A DNA stretch of 43,194 bases from Belliella alkalica (GCF_022549785.1 NZ_JAKZGO010000009.1:127575-170768); one strand, 5' to 3'. Positions 16,804-25,827 are shown, numbered from the stretch's first letter. Program-made: numbers and translations. The notes: generated by a model not told the origin, from the sequence alone.

Positions 16804-17403
16804 TTAATCTTTCTTTTTTCTGAAATTTGCAATAGTGGATTTACTTACTCCCAAGATATCCATGATTTCCTTGACTTTTAGCGTATTCCCAAGTTCTTGT
16901 TCAGGTCCTGAAAGAATGTCATATACCTCTTTGACAGGCTGGGAAAGGAATTCAGCAAACCAGATTACAAGTTTCTCCTGTAAGGCATGATTGACTTTAA
17001 TGGAGAGATCAAAAAAGGCTGGAGCTTCTTTTATAATCCTAGACTCAAATTGACGGTCAATCTCACAAACCTCTACATCCGAGATTGCTTTCAATATAAA
17101 ATTTGAAGAAGTGCCAGAGTTAAAAGAAACTGGATCAAGGGCTACTTCTCCAGGAAAAAATACTAATTTGGTAATTGTTCGACCTTCGGGAAGCTGGATT
17201 GAAAATGAAATGTTCCCTTTGAGAATGAAGCGGGCACAGGTTTCAGCTTGGCCTGCATCTTTAAGAACCGTACCTTTCGGATACTTTTTTAAGTTTAAAT
17301 AACTTTTTATCTTTTGATATTCATCAATCGATACTTCTGCGAACATGTCCATATTGGACTTAAGTTCTTTTAACCAAGAATCTTCCATTTTTTCATCATC
17401 CAT
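16804..17403 (-). CDS. Crp/Fnr-family transcription regulator
   Basis: The 199-residue protein has a cyclic-nucleotide-binding-type beta-roll (KKYPKGTVLKDAGQAETCAR at 39-58, FFPGEVALDPVSF at 82-94) and a short helical DNA-binding end: LKVKEIMDILGVSKSTIANF at 175-194 is a clear helix-turn-helix. The canonical cAMP contacts (GE...RSA) are not intact, since the stretch reads GEVALD, so the ligand is probably not cAMP. It is divergent from the MauE-like gene at 17619. The shared 215-bp region carries four copies of an AAAGTACAAA-like half-site, which makes it the natural candidate to control that gene. Confidence 0.85.
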   Translation of the reverse strand: MDDEKMEDSWLKELKSNMDMFAEVSIDEYQKIKSYLNLKKYPKGTVLKDAGQAETCARFILKGNISFSIQLPEGRTITKLVFFPGEVALDPVSFNSGTSSNFILKAISDVEVCEIDRQFESRIIKEAPAFFDLSIKVNHALQEKLVIWFAEFLSQPVKEVYDILSGPEQELGNTLKVKEIMDILGVSKSTIANFRKKKD

Positions 17404-17520
17404 GGGTGAAAGTACTCACCCTTTTACTATACCCTAACACTTCCAAATACAATCCAAACCGTCTATATATTTCAAGAGGTTTGTTCCAATCTCAAAAACC
17501 AATTTGATAAAATAAATAAT

Positions 17521-17618
17521 CAAAAGTACAAAATCAAGAAATTACTTATTTTAAATAACTTTTGAAGTTAAAAAGTGCAAATTTGTACTTTTTTCACTTG
17601 AAATGAAAAAGGTACAAA
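17521..17618. promoter_or_regulatory. Operator-like palindrome and repeated half-sites before the MauE-like gene
   Basis: A 24-bp palindrome with one mismatch spans 17570-17593 (arms AAAAAGTGCAAA and TTTGTACTTTTT). Two more half-sites occur at 17522-17532 (AAAAGTACAAA) and 17606-17618 (AAAAAGGTACAAA), the latter touching the start codon at 17619. A divergent Crp/Fnr-like gene starts at 17403. This is a strong binding-site array; which protein binds is an inference. Confidence 0.6.
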
Positions 17619-18116
17619 ATGGACTTTGAAAGAAGTGAAGATCCTTCCGAACTTTACTTTATGAAAAGTGAAGAAAAAATTGGAATAAGCTTAGATGGAA
17701 TTATTACCAGTACATTAGTTCTGCTTTCTAGAGCTATACTTTCATTGATTTTCTTGTATTCGGCATTCTCCAAAGTTATTGATTGGAACGGTACGAGGTC
17801 AGCCTTGCATAATCAGGTTTTCCCTGGTTGGATGGCAGAGACACTGCTCTTTGCTTTACCTGTGATTGAATTGGTAACAGCAATCCTTTTGCTTGGAAGA
17901 AGGACTTTCAAACTTGGCTTAGTTGCTTCTACATTATTGATGGTTTCCTTTACAATTTATGTGGGCTGGGTGATGTCAGGAGCATTCGGAAGGATTCCGT
18001 GCAGCTGTGGAGGTCTTATTTCTACGCTTGGATGGCCGGAACACCTTTTACTGAATTTGGTACTGGTTTTTATCTCTCTCCTTGGACTTGTGCTAAGCAA
18101 GAGGACATCAGTATAA
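17619..18116 (+). CDS. MauE/DoxX-type redox-associated membrane protein
   Basis: The 165-residue protein has four predicted membrane helices (about residues 30-52, 73-93, 97-120 and 141-161) and the family hallmarks SRAILSLIFLYSAFSKVIDW near 37-56 and a periplasm-facing PCSCGG motif with Cys128 and Cys130. MauE/DoxX-like proteins are thought to act in electron transfer or disulfide formation, much like VKOR-type enzymes, passing electrons to quinone. It lies upstream of a two-cysteine DUF6520 peptide and near a divergent TlpA thioredoxin gene, all consistent with a thiol-redox role. An alternative start at Met15 (MKSEEKIG) is possible. Confidence 0.85.
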   Translation: MDFERSEDPSELYFMKSEEKIGISLDGIITSTLVLLSRAILSLIFLYSAFSKVIDWNGTRSALHNQVFPGWMAETLLFALPVIELVTAILLLGRRTFKLGLVASTLLMVSFTIYVGWVMSGAFGRIPCSCGGLISTLGWPEHLLLNLVLVFISLLGLVLSKRTSV

Positions 18117-18189
18117 ATCAAAAATAAATATTGCAGAAGGCGAAGCTAAAAAAAGCTGCCCGGCGCCTGAAGCCTAACTATAAAATAGA

Positions 18190-18310
18190 GAACGGAAATA
18201 AAAAAGAAGACTCTGTCAGTGTAGTCACTAGGTGGCGACCTGACACCAGTAGGGGGTAAAACCAGCCGTCCCTCTCAAAAGGTCAAAGACTTTGACTGAA
18301 ACGACCGGAA
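18190..18310 (+). other. Structured leader before the DUF6520 gene
   Basis: The 5' region folds into several short hairpins: GTCAG (18215-18219) with CTGAC (18240-18244); AGGG with CCCT across 18250-18273; and GTCAA with TTGAC at 18282-18296. It is G-rich compared with the surrounding DNA and ends 26 bp before the start codon. It may be a translational regulator or processed leader. I cannot match it to a known riboswitch class. Confidence 0.4.
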
Positions 18311-18335
18311 TTACTTTAACAAAACAATCAAAATT

Positions 18336-18614
18336 ATGAAGAATTACATTAAAAATCTATTAAAAGCAAGCTTAGTATTGCTTGCAGTGGTGGCGGCGTT
18401 TGCGTTTACGACGCCACAAAGTTCAATTCAAGGCCAATTATTCGCCAATAATGGAGGAGATTGGGTGCCTATTCCAGATGTGCCACCAGGCACACTTTAC
18501 GAGTGTGATGGTGAAGAGGCAATTTGTACTGCCAAATTCTTGGATGACGACCCATCAGATATGGAAAATATCATTCCAGATTCTGTAAGGCCAGGTCAGT
18601 ATGTTGATCTATAA
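18336..18614 (+). CDS. DUF6520-type small exported protein with two cysteines
   Basis: The 92-residue protein has a signal peptide (KASLVLLAVVAAFAFTTPQ, about residues 10-28) followed by a short mature part of about 64 residues. Two cysteines (Cys57 and Cys64, in LYECDGEEAICTAKF) could form a small disulfide loop. The pattern fits the DUF6520 family of small exported Bacteroidota proteins. It follows the MauE-like gene after a structured 219-bp spacer and ends in a strong terminator. Its position between a thiol-oxidising membrane protein and a TlpA/SusCD operon suggests it is a substrate of, or cargo for, that system. Confidence 0.78.
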   Translation: MKNYIKNLLKASLVLLAVVAAFAFTTPQSSIQGQLFANNGGDWVPIPDVPPGTLYECDGEEAICTAKFLDDDPSDMENIIPDSVRPGQYVDL

Positions 18615-18620
18615 TTGATC

Positions 18621-18663
18621 AAGAGGTTGCTGTGTATTTCCATACAAGCAACCTCTTTTTATT
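18621..18663 (+). terminator. Strong rho-independent terminator
   Basis: AAGAGGTTGCT at 18621-18631 pairs perfectly with AGCAACCTCTT at 18648-18658, with extra TGTA/TACA pairing in the loop, followed by T-rich sequence. It ends the DUF6520 gene. Confidence 0.88.
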
Positions 18664-18697
18664 TAATCGAAATATAATTACCGTTAACAACAATCCT

Positions 18698-20083
18698 TTA
18701 TCGAGGGTTCTGCGGGATTTCATTTCTTGAGACTTCTCCAAAAGGTATCAAATATGTCCATTTTTTTTCACCTGATACAAGGGTAAACTCCTCCTCTCCT
18801 ACAACTTTTGTCAAGTTGTTTTGAATTCTTCCTTCCATCATCATCCTCCGAAGATCATTCCATCTTGTCCCCCGAAATACCAGTTGCTTCTGCTTTTCTT
18901 CAAAGAGTTTGTCAACGGGATCATTTTCAGCTTGAAAGTTAACTGGTACAATCTCCCCACTTCTATATCGAAACGCCAGAAAATCGTTCACCAATTCAGA
19001 AGCCTCATCGAGCTTAGAATTCCTGATTTTTGCTTCTGCTAATACAAATATCGTTTCATCAACTGCCAATCCTCCAAAAGAGCTAATATTGCCAGTGTAG
19101 GAACCTCTAAAATTAGTCAACCCTGTTGAAGTATTTAAAGCAAAATAAATATTTCTCCTAAGATCGTTTTCATGGTATAATTGAAGAAAACTTTGGTCAA
19201 AGTGTATTTGATTTGAAAACTGACTGATTGAAATCTGATTGGCAAAATAGATTTGCTCTTGATTAAAAGAAGGTATTGGTCGTGTCAAACTAGGATCCAA
19301 ATCATTAAAGTCCATCAAATCATCTTTTATACCTAAGGACAAAGAAGCATATTCTTCTGCCAGCACGTAATTTGAGAAATTTAGGTACGTTTTTGCAAGA
19401 ACTAGGTAAGCTGCCGCCTTACTGGGTCTTGTCAGGTACTGAATTTCTGAGGGGAGTAATTCGGCAGCTTCAGTCAGATCAATTATCATTTTTTGATAAG
19501 TATCTTCCAGATTCCCTCTGCCATACCGAAGATTGACATTTGATGAAATTGGATATGGAAGTCCTAGAGAATTCACTGCATTTTCCTGACTATAAGGATC
19601 TGCAAAAAGTTGCAACAAATTGTACATCGCATATCCCCTAACAAATAATGCCTGTCCCTTTAAGAAGTTCCACTGCATATTTCTTTGATCGTTGGGTATT
19701 TCTTCCAAACCCTCCAAGACAATGTTGGATACAAATATTTGCTGATACATTCTATTCCAATCACCAACATTTTCTATGGCAACAAAGGCATTTGGATCCC
19801 AAGAGTAATATTCTCTGGCCACTATATTGATGGCATTAAACCCCTGCTGTGTGATTTTAAGTTCATCAGAAGCATAGACAAATCCTCCAGGAGTTTGGTT
19901 AAAAACCTGTGCATCATTGTCTAAAAGAGCCTGAAAATCCGAAAGTGATTTGGGGATTACGTAAGACTGCCTTGGTTTCTGATCGAGATATTGATCACAG
20001 GCTGTAAGTAGTAGTAAAATGCAAACTTTGAAGATTATTTTATTTACTGTATTCATGTTTTCATCATTTTTGAGGTTCTTCAC
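18698..20083 (-). CDS. RagB/SusD-family outer-membrane nutrient-binding lipoprotein
   Basis: The 461-residue protein has a lipoprotein signal with lipobox LLTAC (cysteine 29) and the SusD-like layout: DQYLDQKPRQS just after the signal, helical TPR-like pairs in the first half (FLKGQALFVRGYAMYNLLQL near 146-165, SKAAAYLVLAKTYLNFSNYV near 222-241) and the conserved C-terminal LRRMMMEGRIQ. SusD proteins cap a TonB-dependent SusC barrel and hand it ligand at the cell surface. It is the third gene of the TlpA-SusC-SusD operon, 60 bp after SusC. Residue 10 (MNTVNK, start at 20056) is a better start for a compact signal peptide. The ligand is unknown. Confidence 0.93.
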   Translation of the reverse strand: MKNLKNDENMNTVNKIIFKVCILLLLTACDQYLDQKPRQSYVIPKSLSDFQALLDNDAQVFNQTPGGFVYASDELKITQQGFNAINIVAREYYSWDPNAFVAIENVGDWNRMYQQIFVSNIVLEGLEEIPNDQRNMQWNFLKGQALFVRGYAMYNLLQLFADPYSQENAVNSLGLPYPISSNVNLRYGRGNLEDTYQKMIIDLTEAAELLPSEIQYLTRPSKAAAYLVLAKTYLNFSNYVLAEEYASLSLGIKDDLMDFNDLDPSLTRPIPSFNQEQIYFANQISISQFSNQIHFDQSFLQLYHENDLRRNIYFALNTSTGLTNFRGSYTGNISSFGGLAVDETIFVLAEAKIRNSKLDEASELVNDFLAFRYRSGEIVPVNFQAENDPVDKLFEEKQKQLVFRGTRWNDLRRMMMEGRIQNNLTKVVGEEEFTLVSGEKKWTYLIPFGEVSRNEIPQNPR

Positions 20084-20143
20084 TTAGATCTATATAATAT
20101 CATTGAGCTTGGATCTGCTTTTTTTAATTCTTTTCATAATCCT

Positions 20144-23100
20144 TTAGAAATCAATCCTTAGACCAAAGGAAATGCTTCTTTGGGGTCTAAAAAGTTGAAA
20201 ATCAGGATCGAGATTATCATCACTTGCTTTCCATAGTATCCCTAAGTTGTTTGCATAGGAGTATAGCTCAATCTGTTCGAATGGCAGTTGTGAGAATTTG
20301 CTTTTTGACATAGTGTAACCCAACCTTATATCTTGTAGCCTTATATGATCACCTTTTCTAACCATGTTTTCGGAGAATAAATAGAGATTGTCCCTGTTTG
20401 AATTTGAAATGGCAGGAATGGAGGGGACAATTGTGACTAGTTCGTCTCCTGGGTTTTGCCATCTATTCCCAAAATCACTATGGCTTCCGACTCCTTGAAG
20501 CACTTGGCTATAGTTCACCGAGTTTATTCTATAAAAGTATCCCAACCGATAACTTACATTTACGGAAAGGTTAAACCCTTTCCAGATGAATGTGTTTCTA
20601 ATTGCCCCAAAGCTTGTTGGTCTTGCCGAACCATGATAAATCAAATCCTCCGGTTTTGTATTGGAAATCACTGTTGCAAAATTTGAACTTGGCTCTCCAT
20701 CCAAGAACCCTCTAGGATCGCCGGTATCTGGATCCAAACCAGCAGATGCAAAACTGTATAATGAAAAAAGAGGTCTTCCTTCATAAGGTACTGGACTGAA
20801 TGCACCCATTCCTGCACCGTTTTGAACATAGGCAAGGGAAGTCTCACTTCTTTCATAAGCAGTAACCTTCTCCTCTATTTTTGAAAAGAAGAAATCTGTA
20901 CGCCATTTTACAGCCTTGTCAATATTCAATGTACTGATATTAAAATCTATACCCCAACCTTCTGTCTGTGCAAAATTCCCCCTAAACTGTGTAATTCCCG
21001 AAGAAGGTGGAAAGCCTGTTGTCCCAATTAGATCGGTTGCCTTTTTACTATAGACTTCCAATGTTCCTGAAACAATATCATTCTTGGTGGCAAAATCATA
21101 GGCTACGTTAAACATCCCAACTTTCTCCCATCGCAAATCAGGATTTGGGTTGGTTACAATCATTCCTGATGGAAGCCCCAAAAGATTTGTTGATGAAAAT
21201 CCTGCTATTGCCAATGAAGAAAGACTATTGTCAACATTGCCGTTGTAGCCATAAGTGACCCTTAGCCTACTGTAGGGAAGCCAATTGATTCCATAAAAGC
21301 TTTCATTGCTTAGGTTCCAAGAAGTCCCCAATGAAAACAAAGGCACCCCCTTCATGTTGGTGTCAACACCAAAAATATTAGACAGGTCTCGCCTCAAGCT
21401 TCCAGAAACGGTATATTTCTTTTTCCAAGTATAGGACGCGTTTCCAAAAAAGGAAATAAATCTATCATAAAAACTATTTACTGACGTTCCATAAGGTATC
21501 CTCAACTGCTGGGCAGGAACAGCATAGTTTCTGAACAATGTGGTATAGTCAACCGGTAGATTTATCGCATTCTCTCTTTGATAACCATACATCCGATAGG
21601 AAGAAACATCTGCGTCCAAAAACCTAAACTCCGATCCGCCCAACACGACAAGTTCATGGTCATTCCATTGCTTATTATAATCACCCTGAAGCCGCATAGA
21701 ATGTGAGAAGGAAGAGTTGTTCGCAAAGTCTCCAATCCCACCATCTGGTATAGGCTTAAAAAATCCCCCATCACTTTGCACTTGTGTGTATTGGTTGACC
21801 AAGTGTCTGCTGAAATATGAATCAGCTGGACGATAATTTATCCCCCTTGTATTGGCTTGCCAATATTGATAAGACAAGGCTAATTTTAGGTCCTTGGAAA
21901 TTGCGTATTTGAGTGCAGTATTTATTCTAATGTCTGTGGTTTTGGAATTATCCTCATATATGTTCAATTCCTGAAGAGGTCTAAACTGCCAATCCAACAA
22001 ACCGTTTTCAATGGCACTAGAGGTAAAGTTTTGATTGTAATCTTTGGGAGTGATGGCAGGAAGTCCATTTTCATCCCTAAGGCTGTAGTAAATTGGCAGA
22101 GCCCTTGTGGCGGTCATCCCCAGATGGGAAGGTCCTAAGTTTGGGCTTTCCCTTGAAGCATGAACAAAATACACCCCTGCATCTACCTCCCAATTTTCAC
22201 CTAAAGTAAAAATCTGTCTGGTATTCAAGGTTATTCGCTGATTGCCATTGAATTTCAGGTTTTCACTGTTTTTATCAAGCCCCAGCCCATAAAAAAACTG
22301 ATGATTCTTGGTTCCTCCCTTTGCCTGAATGGCATATTGCTGATTGAAAGCACTTTGATATAATTCTTTATCAATATCATTTCTCAAATCATTTGATCGC
22401 AATTGAGCCAATAGAGTATTTCCTGCTGCCTCAGTGATTAATCCGTCCCTTATTCCCAAAAGTGTTTCAGCTCCAATTGGAATCGGAGGCCTGGAAATAC
22501 TGTTTCTTTGACTATCCCAATATCCCCTATCAAATAAGATCTTTTCAGCTTCCAAAACTTGGGAAGCATCCATTAAGGGGAGATAAAACTGATCTGGAGC
22601 TTCAATGGAAGTGAAATTGGTATTGAATGTAAACTTTGTAGGTTGGTTTACCCCACCTTTTTTTGTTGTGATCACAATAACGCCATTAGCTGCCCTTACG
22701 CCCCAAATTGATGCAGCTGCGGCATCCCTTAGGACGGTTATACTTTCGACATCATTTGGGTTGATAGCTGAAATATCCCCATCATAGGGAAAGTTGTCTA
22801 TAATGACTAGTGGTCTACTATTACCGAAAATTGTACTTCTACCCCTGATATCAATATCCAGATCCCTGCTGACATTCGTTCTGTTGAAAATTAGCCCAGG
22901 GGTAATATCCTCTAGTCTATCAATCAAGTTTGTACTGACACGTCTATTGATCAACTCTTCATCAACTTGTACAAAAGATCCTGTTGCCCTTTCTTTGGGA
23001 AGCTGCTGATAACCTGTAGAGACAATTTCAAAGTCCTTTAGCTCAAGTCCATCCTCAGTCAGGTTAATTTCAAGGAAGGCATCACCTGTGATTTCCACTT

Positions 23101-23350
23101 CCTGCCTTAAAAATCCCACGTATGAAATCACCAAGGTTTTTATAGATTGGTCAATGTCAATCTCAAATTCACCATTTTCATCGGTTACAACACCTTTGCT
23201 TGTGTCCTTGATCATCACTGTAGCCCCTACCAAAGGCTCCGCATTTGAAAGTGAGAGGACTTTGCCCTTTTGGGTAGTTCTTGATTCCTGACCAATTGAA
23301 TTGAATGAAACCAAAAAACAAAAGACTATCAATGTGTATAATTTTTCCAT
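20144..23350 (-). CDS. SusC/RagA-family TonB-dependent outer-membrane transporter
   Basis: The 1,068-residue protein has a signal peptide, an N-terminal carboxypeptidase-D-like extension (about 25-110: KVLSLSNAEPLVGATVMIKD, ISYVGFLRQEVEI), a plug domain with the SusC box DIDIRGRSTIFGNSRPLVII near 165-184 and ESITVLRDAAAASIWGVRAA near 202-221, then a 22-stranded barrel ending in aromatic F. It forms the import channel with SusD and uses TonB energy. It begins 2 bp after TlpA. Being placed after a thioredoxin-like protein rather than glycan enzymes suggests a peptide or other non-glycan ligand; that is an inference. Confidence 0.95.
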   Translation of the reverse strand: MEKLYTLIVFCFLVSFNSIGQESRTTQKGKVLSLSNAEPLVGATVMIKDTSKGVVTDENGEFEIDIDQSIKTLVISYVGFLRQEVEITGDAFLEINLTEDGLELKDFEIVSTGYQQLPKERATGSFVQVDEELINRRVSTNLIDRLEDITPGLIFNRTNVSRDLDIDIRGRSTIFGNSRPLVIIDNFPYDGDISAINPNDVESITVLRDAAAASIWGVRAANGVIVITTKKGGVNQPTKFTFNTNFTSIEAPDQFYLPLMDASQVLEAEKILFDRGYWDSQRNSISRPPIPIGAETLLGIRDGLITEAAGNTLLAQLRSNDLRNDIDKELYQSAFNQQYAIQAKGGTKNHQFFYGLGLDKNSENLKFNGNQRITLNTRQIFTLGENWEVDAGVYFVHASRESPNLGPSHLGMTATRALPIYYSLRDENGLPAITPKDYNQNFTSSAIENGLLDWQFRPLQELNIYEDNSKTTDIRINTALKYAISKDLKLALSYQYWQANTRGINYRPADSYFSRHLVNQYTQVQSDGGFFKPIPDGGIGDFANNSSFSHSMRLQGDYNKQWNDHELVVLGGSEFRFLDADVSSYRMYGYQRENAINLPVDYTTLFRNYAVPAQQLRIPYGTSVNSFYDRFISFFGNASYTWKKKYTVSGSLRRDLSNIFGVDTNMKGVPLFSLGTSWNLSNESFYGINWLPYSRLRVTYGYNGNVDNSLSSLAIAGFSSTNLLGLPSGMIVTNPNPDLRWEKVGMFNVAYDFATKNDIVSGTLEVYSKKATDLIGTTGFPPSSGITQFRGNFAQTEGWGIDFNISTLNIDKAVKWRTDFFFSKIEEKVTAYERSETSLAYVQNGAGMGAFSPVPYEGRPLFSLYSFASAGLDPDTGDPRGFLDGEPSSNFATVISNTKPEDLIYHGSARPTSFGAIRNTFIWKGFNLSVNVSYRLGYFYRINSVNYSQVLQGVGSHSDFGNRWQNPGDELVTIVPSIPAISNSNRDNLYLFSENMVRKGDHIRLQDIRLGYTMSKSKFSQLPFEQIELYSYANNLGILWKASDDNLDPDFQLFRPQRSISFGLRIDF

Positions 23351-23352
23351 AT

Positions 23353-24654
23353 TTATTCAAAATTTAGATTATCCCTTATTATCATTTTTTCCATTGGGTG
23401 AAGCTCTTCCTTCAATATTAGTCCATAGGCTGACAAGGCTTGATTTAACGCCTCTACATCACTAAGCTTGGACTCTAAATGCAAGTCAATTGGAAAGTCT
23501 ATCCCTGACTTATTTACCACAGGCCTTGGATCATTACTGAGGTACAAAAGGTTAAGGTGGCCTACCAACATATCGATCCTAGTATTATTTAATGCTGCTG
23601 AATGGCTGTTAAACTCATGTTTGGATGTGCCTCCTTTGGATTTTAGAACAGCGGGGTCAGCGGTTGTTTTCAATGCCAGTACCGGCATATCTCTTTCTTC
23701 AAAACTGACTACATACTGAGGAAAAAGCTTTGTAATTTCCTGTTTCAGCAGGGCCCATTTCTCAGGTTCAGAAACATCTGGAACTATCAATTCATAACAG
23801 TAGCTGTTGCCACCCAATTTCCACTGCAGGTAGGCACTCCCTGTTTCGCTAGAACTGATCTTACTGGGATCCTCGACATCTATATCAATCATTTTTGAAG
23901 GAAAAAGCCCCTTACCATCGCTTAAGCCCATGGCAAACAGATATTTGATGCTGGTATTTGTAAAAAGAAACTTGACAATCCTTCTATTTTCGTCACGTAC
24001 GATCTCTAATGCATTTGGAAGCCCTTCAACATGCCTAGTCAATGCAGACTGATAGAGTATTTGGGTATTTCCAAAATCAGTGTTCCCAGCCAAGAGGGGT
24101 TTGTTACGATCGAAAGCCACCACCTTATCCTTCTTTTCTCCCAAAGCTTTTTGATCACCCCGAATCATTGCTGAGATATTGGCTTCTGAAATCTCCTCTC
24201 TATAGGTAATGGCCACAACTTCACCATCTTTTCCCACCCATACATAGTGTGGAAGTGTTTGGTGTGGGAAAAGTTCTCTCAGCGTATTATCCCCATAAAC
24301 CATAGGCTTCTTGATCTCCTTCAGTTTAGCCATTCTGGAAAAGAGCTTTTCTACATCTTCCTTGTCCTGGTAAGTCACAGGAAGGATCGCTAGTTCATCG
24401 CCAAAGGCTTTGTCCAAACTATCGAGCTTCGGAAAACTGGCCACACAGGGAGCACACCATGTCGCCCAAAAGTCAAGGATTAAAAGCTTGCCTTTATAGT
24501 CAGAGATTAAGATTTCTCCATCTGGATGGTTCAGTACATCCTCAAATTTGAGGTTGGGAAGCTTATCCCCAATATCGAGAGGTTCAAGTTTCTGCTGTCC
24601 GAAAGCATAAACAGACAGCAGCATGGCAATCAGTAATGTTATTTGTTTCTTCAT
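23353..24654 (-). CDS. TlpA-like thioredoxin fused to a DUF3738-like domain
   Basis: The 433-residue exported protein has a signal peptide (MKKQITLLIAMLLSVYAFGQ), a TlpA/AhpC-type thioredoxin domain at about 25-170 with the redox motif WCAPC (Cys67, Cys70) in LLILDFWATWCAPC, and a C-terminal region resembling DUF3738 (TIGR03435 type): PVVNKSGIDFPIDLHLESKL followed by QALSAYGLILKEELHPMEKM. The first part should reduce or isomerise thiols in the periplasm. It heads the operon with SusC and SusD. A thioredoxin encoded with a SusCD pair points to thiol-containing ligand or folding help. The role of the DUF3738-like part is unknown. Confidence 0.9.
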   Translation of the reverse strand: MKKQITLLIAMLLSVYAFGQQKLEPLDIGDKLPNLKFEDVLNHPDGEILISDYKGKLLILDFWATWCAPCVASFPKLDSLDKAFGDELAILPVTYQDKEDVEKLFSRMAKLKEIKKPMVYGDNTLRELFPHQTLPHYVWVGKDGEVVAITYREEISEANISAMIRGDQKALGEKKDKVVAFDRNKPLLAGNTDFGNTQILYQSALTRHVEGLPNALEIVRDENRRIVKFLFTNTSIKYLFAMGLSDGKGLFPSKMIDIDVEDPSKISSSETGSAYLQWKLGGNSYCYELIVPDVSEPEKWALLKQEITKLFPQYVVSFEERDMPVLALKTTADPAVLKSKGGTSKHEFNSHSAALNNTRIDMLVGHLNLLYLSNDPRPVVNKSGIDFPIDLHLESKLSDVEALNQALSAYGLILKEELHPMEKMIIRDNLNFE

Positions 24655-25640
24655 TATTTCAGTTGATTAGTCATTAGTTAATTCATAATTAGGTCATGTC
24701 CTCTTATGATCAGAATATGGATAAAGGGTTTTGGGTCAGAATCTTTCTCTGATGCTATATCTGTCTTCATAGTTAATTTGGGTTATTGGTTGATTTAGTT
24801 ATTAGGTGTTAGAAGGTTTGAAGGTTTGAAAGTTGGGGTCTGGTTAGGAGAATAGTTATTGGTCATTAGGGAATGGGAAATTGGAAGATTGAGAGTTAAT
24901 GATTTCATGTTTTTTTGTGGTTAGTTCCCTGAGGGATCGGGAGAGATTTGGGAATTATGCATTTTGTCTAGAATCTAATGTCTTGTATCTATTGTCTCTT
25001 AAATAAAGGAGGTCGGTGGATTGGTTTGTAAGTGAGTGGAATCGCCACCGACCTGGGAGCTATGGAGGAACTCCCCACTCCGCCGTCCTGTAGGATAGTC
25101 ACCATATGTGAATCCCATCCTACATGGGTTTATATTCATCGATTAACCTTATGAGGAAAGTTTGACGGGGAGGCCTTTTTGAGAGTAGATATTTGATTTA
25201 AGATCTTAGATTGGGGGTCGGGGAAAGTTCATAGTGATTGGTTGATTAGGGATTAGAAGATTTTAAAATTGGAAGATTATGTTTGTAGTGAATATTTTAT
25301 TCAGGGTCTGTCACATCGACCAAAGGGAGATGTCTCGTACTAGTGTTCTTTACTAAAGCACTTTATTATTGTCTTTATGCTCGCCTCTCCCCTCTTATAT
25401 AAAACCCCAGCGCAGTGCGCAGCAATGTGGACCGCTGCCAACCAGTTTAGCATCACCTGTTTTTAGGGTTAGAAATTGAAGACACTGGCTAGGGTTGTGA
25501 CTAGATTTCTCCGTACCGTCGAAATGAATGGATAAAAGAAAGCATAGAATTATCCTTTGATCATCTTGGGGATGATTGAGGCTGTACTTTTCGCTTTGTT
25601 CCTTGGGTTATGGATCCTTTCTTAGAAAAGGCATAGCTGT
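24655..25640. other. Gene-free region with low-complexity DNA and hairpins
   Basis: No gene is convincing here. From 24780 to 24960 and again 25200-25290 the DNA is a degenerate mix of GGTTATTGG-, AAGGTTTGAA- and GATTAGAAG-like words. At 25010-25054 AGGTCGGTGG pairs with CCACCGACCT; at 25089-25124 TGTAGGAT pairs with ATCCTACA around an inner TCAC/GTGA stem. A minus-strand 30-codon frame (24678-24770) precedes TlpA by 23 bp and could be a leader peptide, but its composition gives no support. Confidence 0.5.
25010..25124 (-). other. Pair of hairpins, possible terminator or attenuator
   Basis: The 10-bp stem 25010-25019/25045-25054 and the 8-bp stem 25089-25096/25117-25124 (with an inner 4-bp stem) follow each other. 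Read leftwards, the first stem is followed by a weak T-rich stretch, so it could stop transcripts entering the TlpA operon. A small structured RNA is equally possible. Confidence 0.35.
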
Positions 25641-25827
25641 ATCAGGCTAGAAAAACTTGCGTTTTTTTCCAGCTGGTACGGGAACAGGGAAAAGTTCCTG
25701 ATGGCTAAGAAATGGGGATCTTTCCGATGGTGCTTCTGCAGTAGCTATAGGATCGGAAAGGTGGAGGGCATATCCATGGTGTATTGACCTTGGAAAAATG
25801 TACCCAAAAGATTTTGAAATAATAGGT

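Noticed and set aside
18282-18310. GAAAC near the end of the DUF6520 leader considered as a hammerhead ribozyme core
   Set aside because: The required CTGATGA partner and the three-stem layout are absent.
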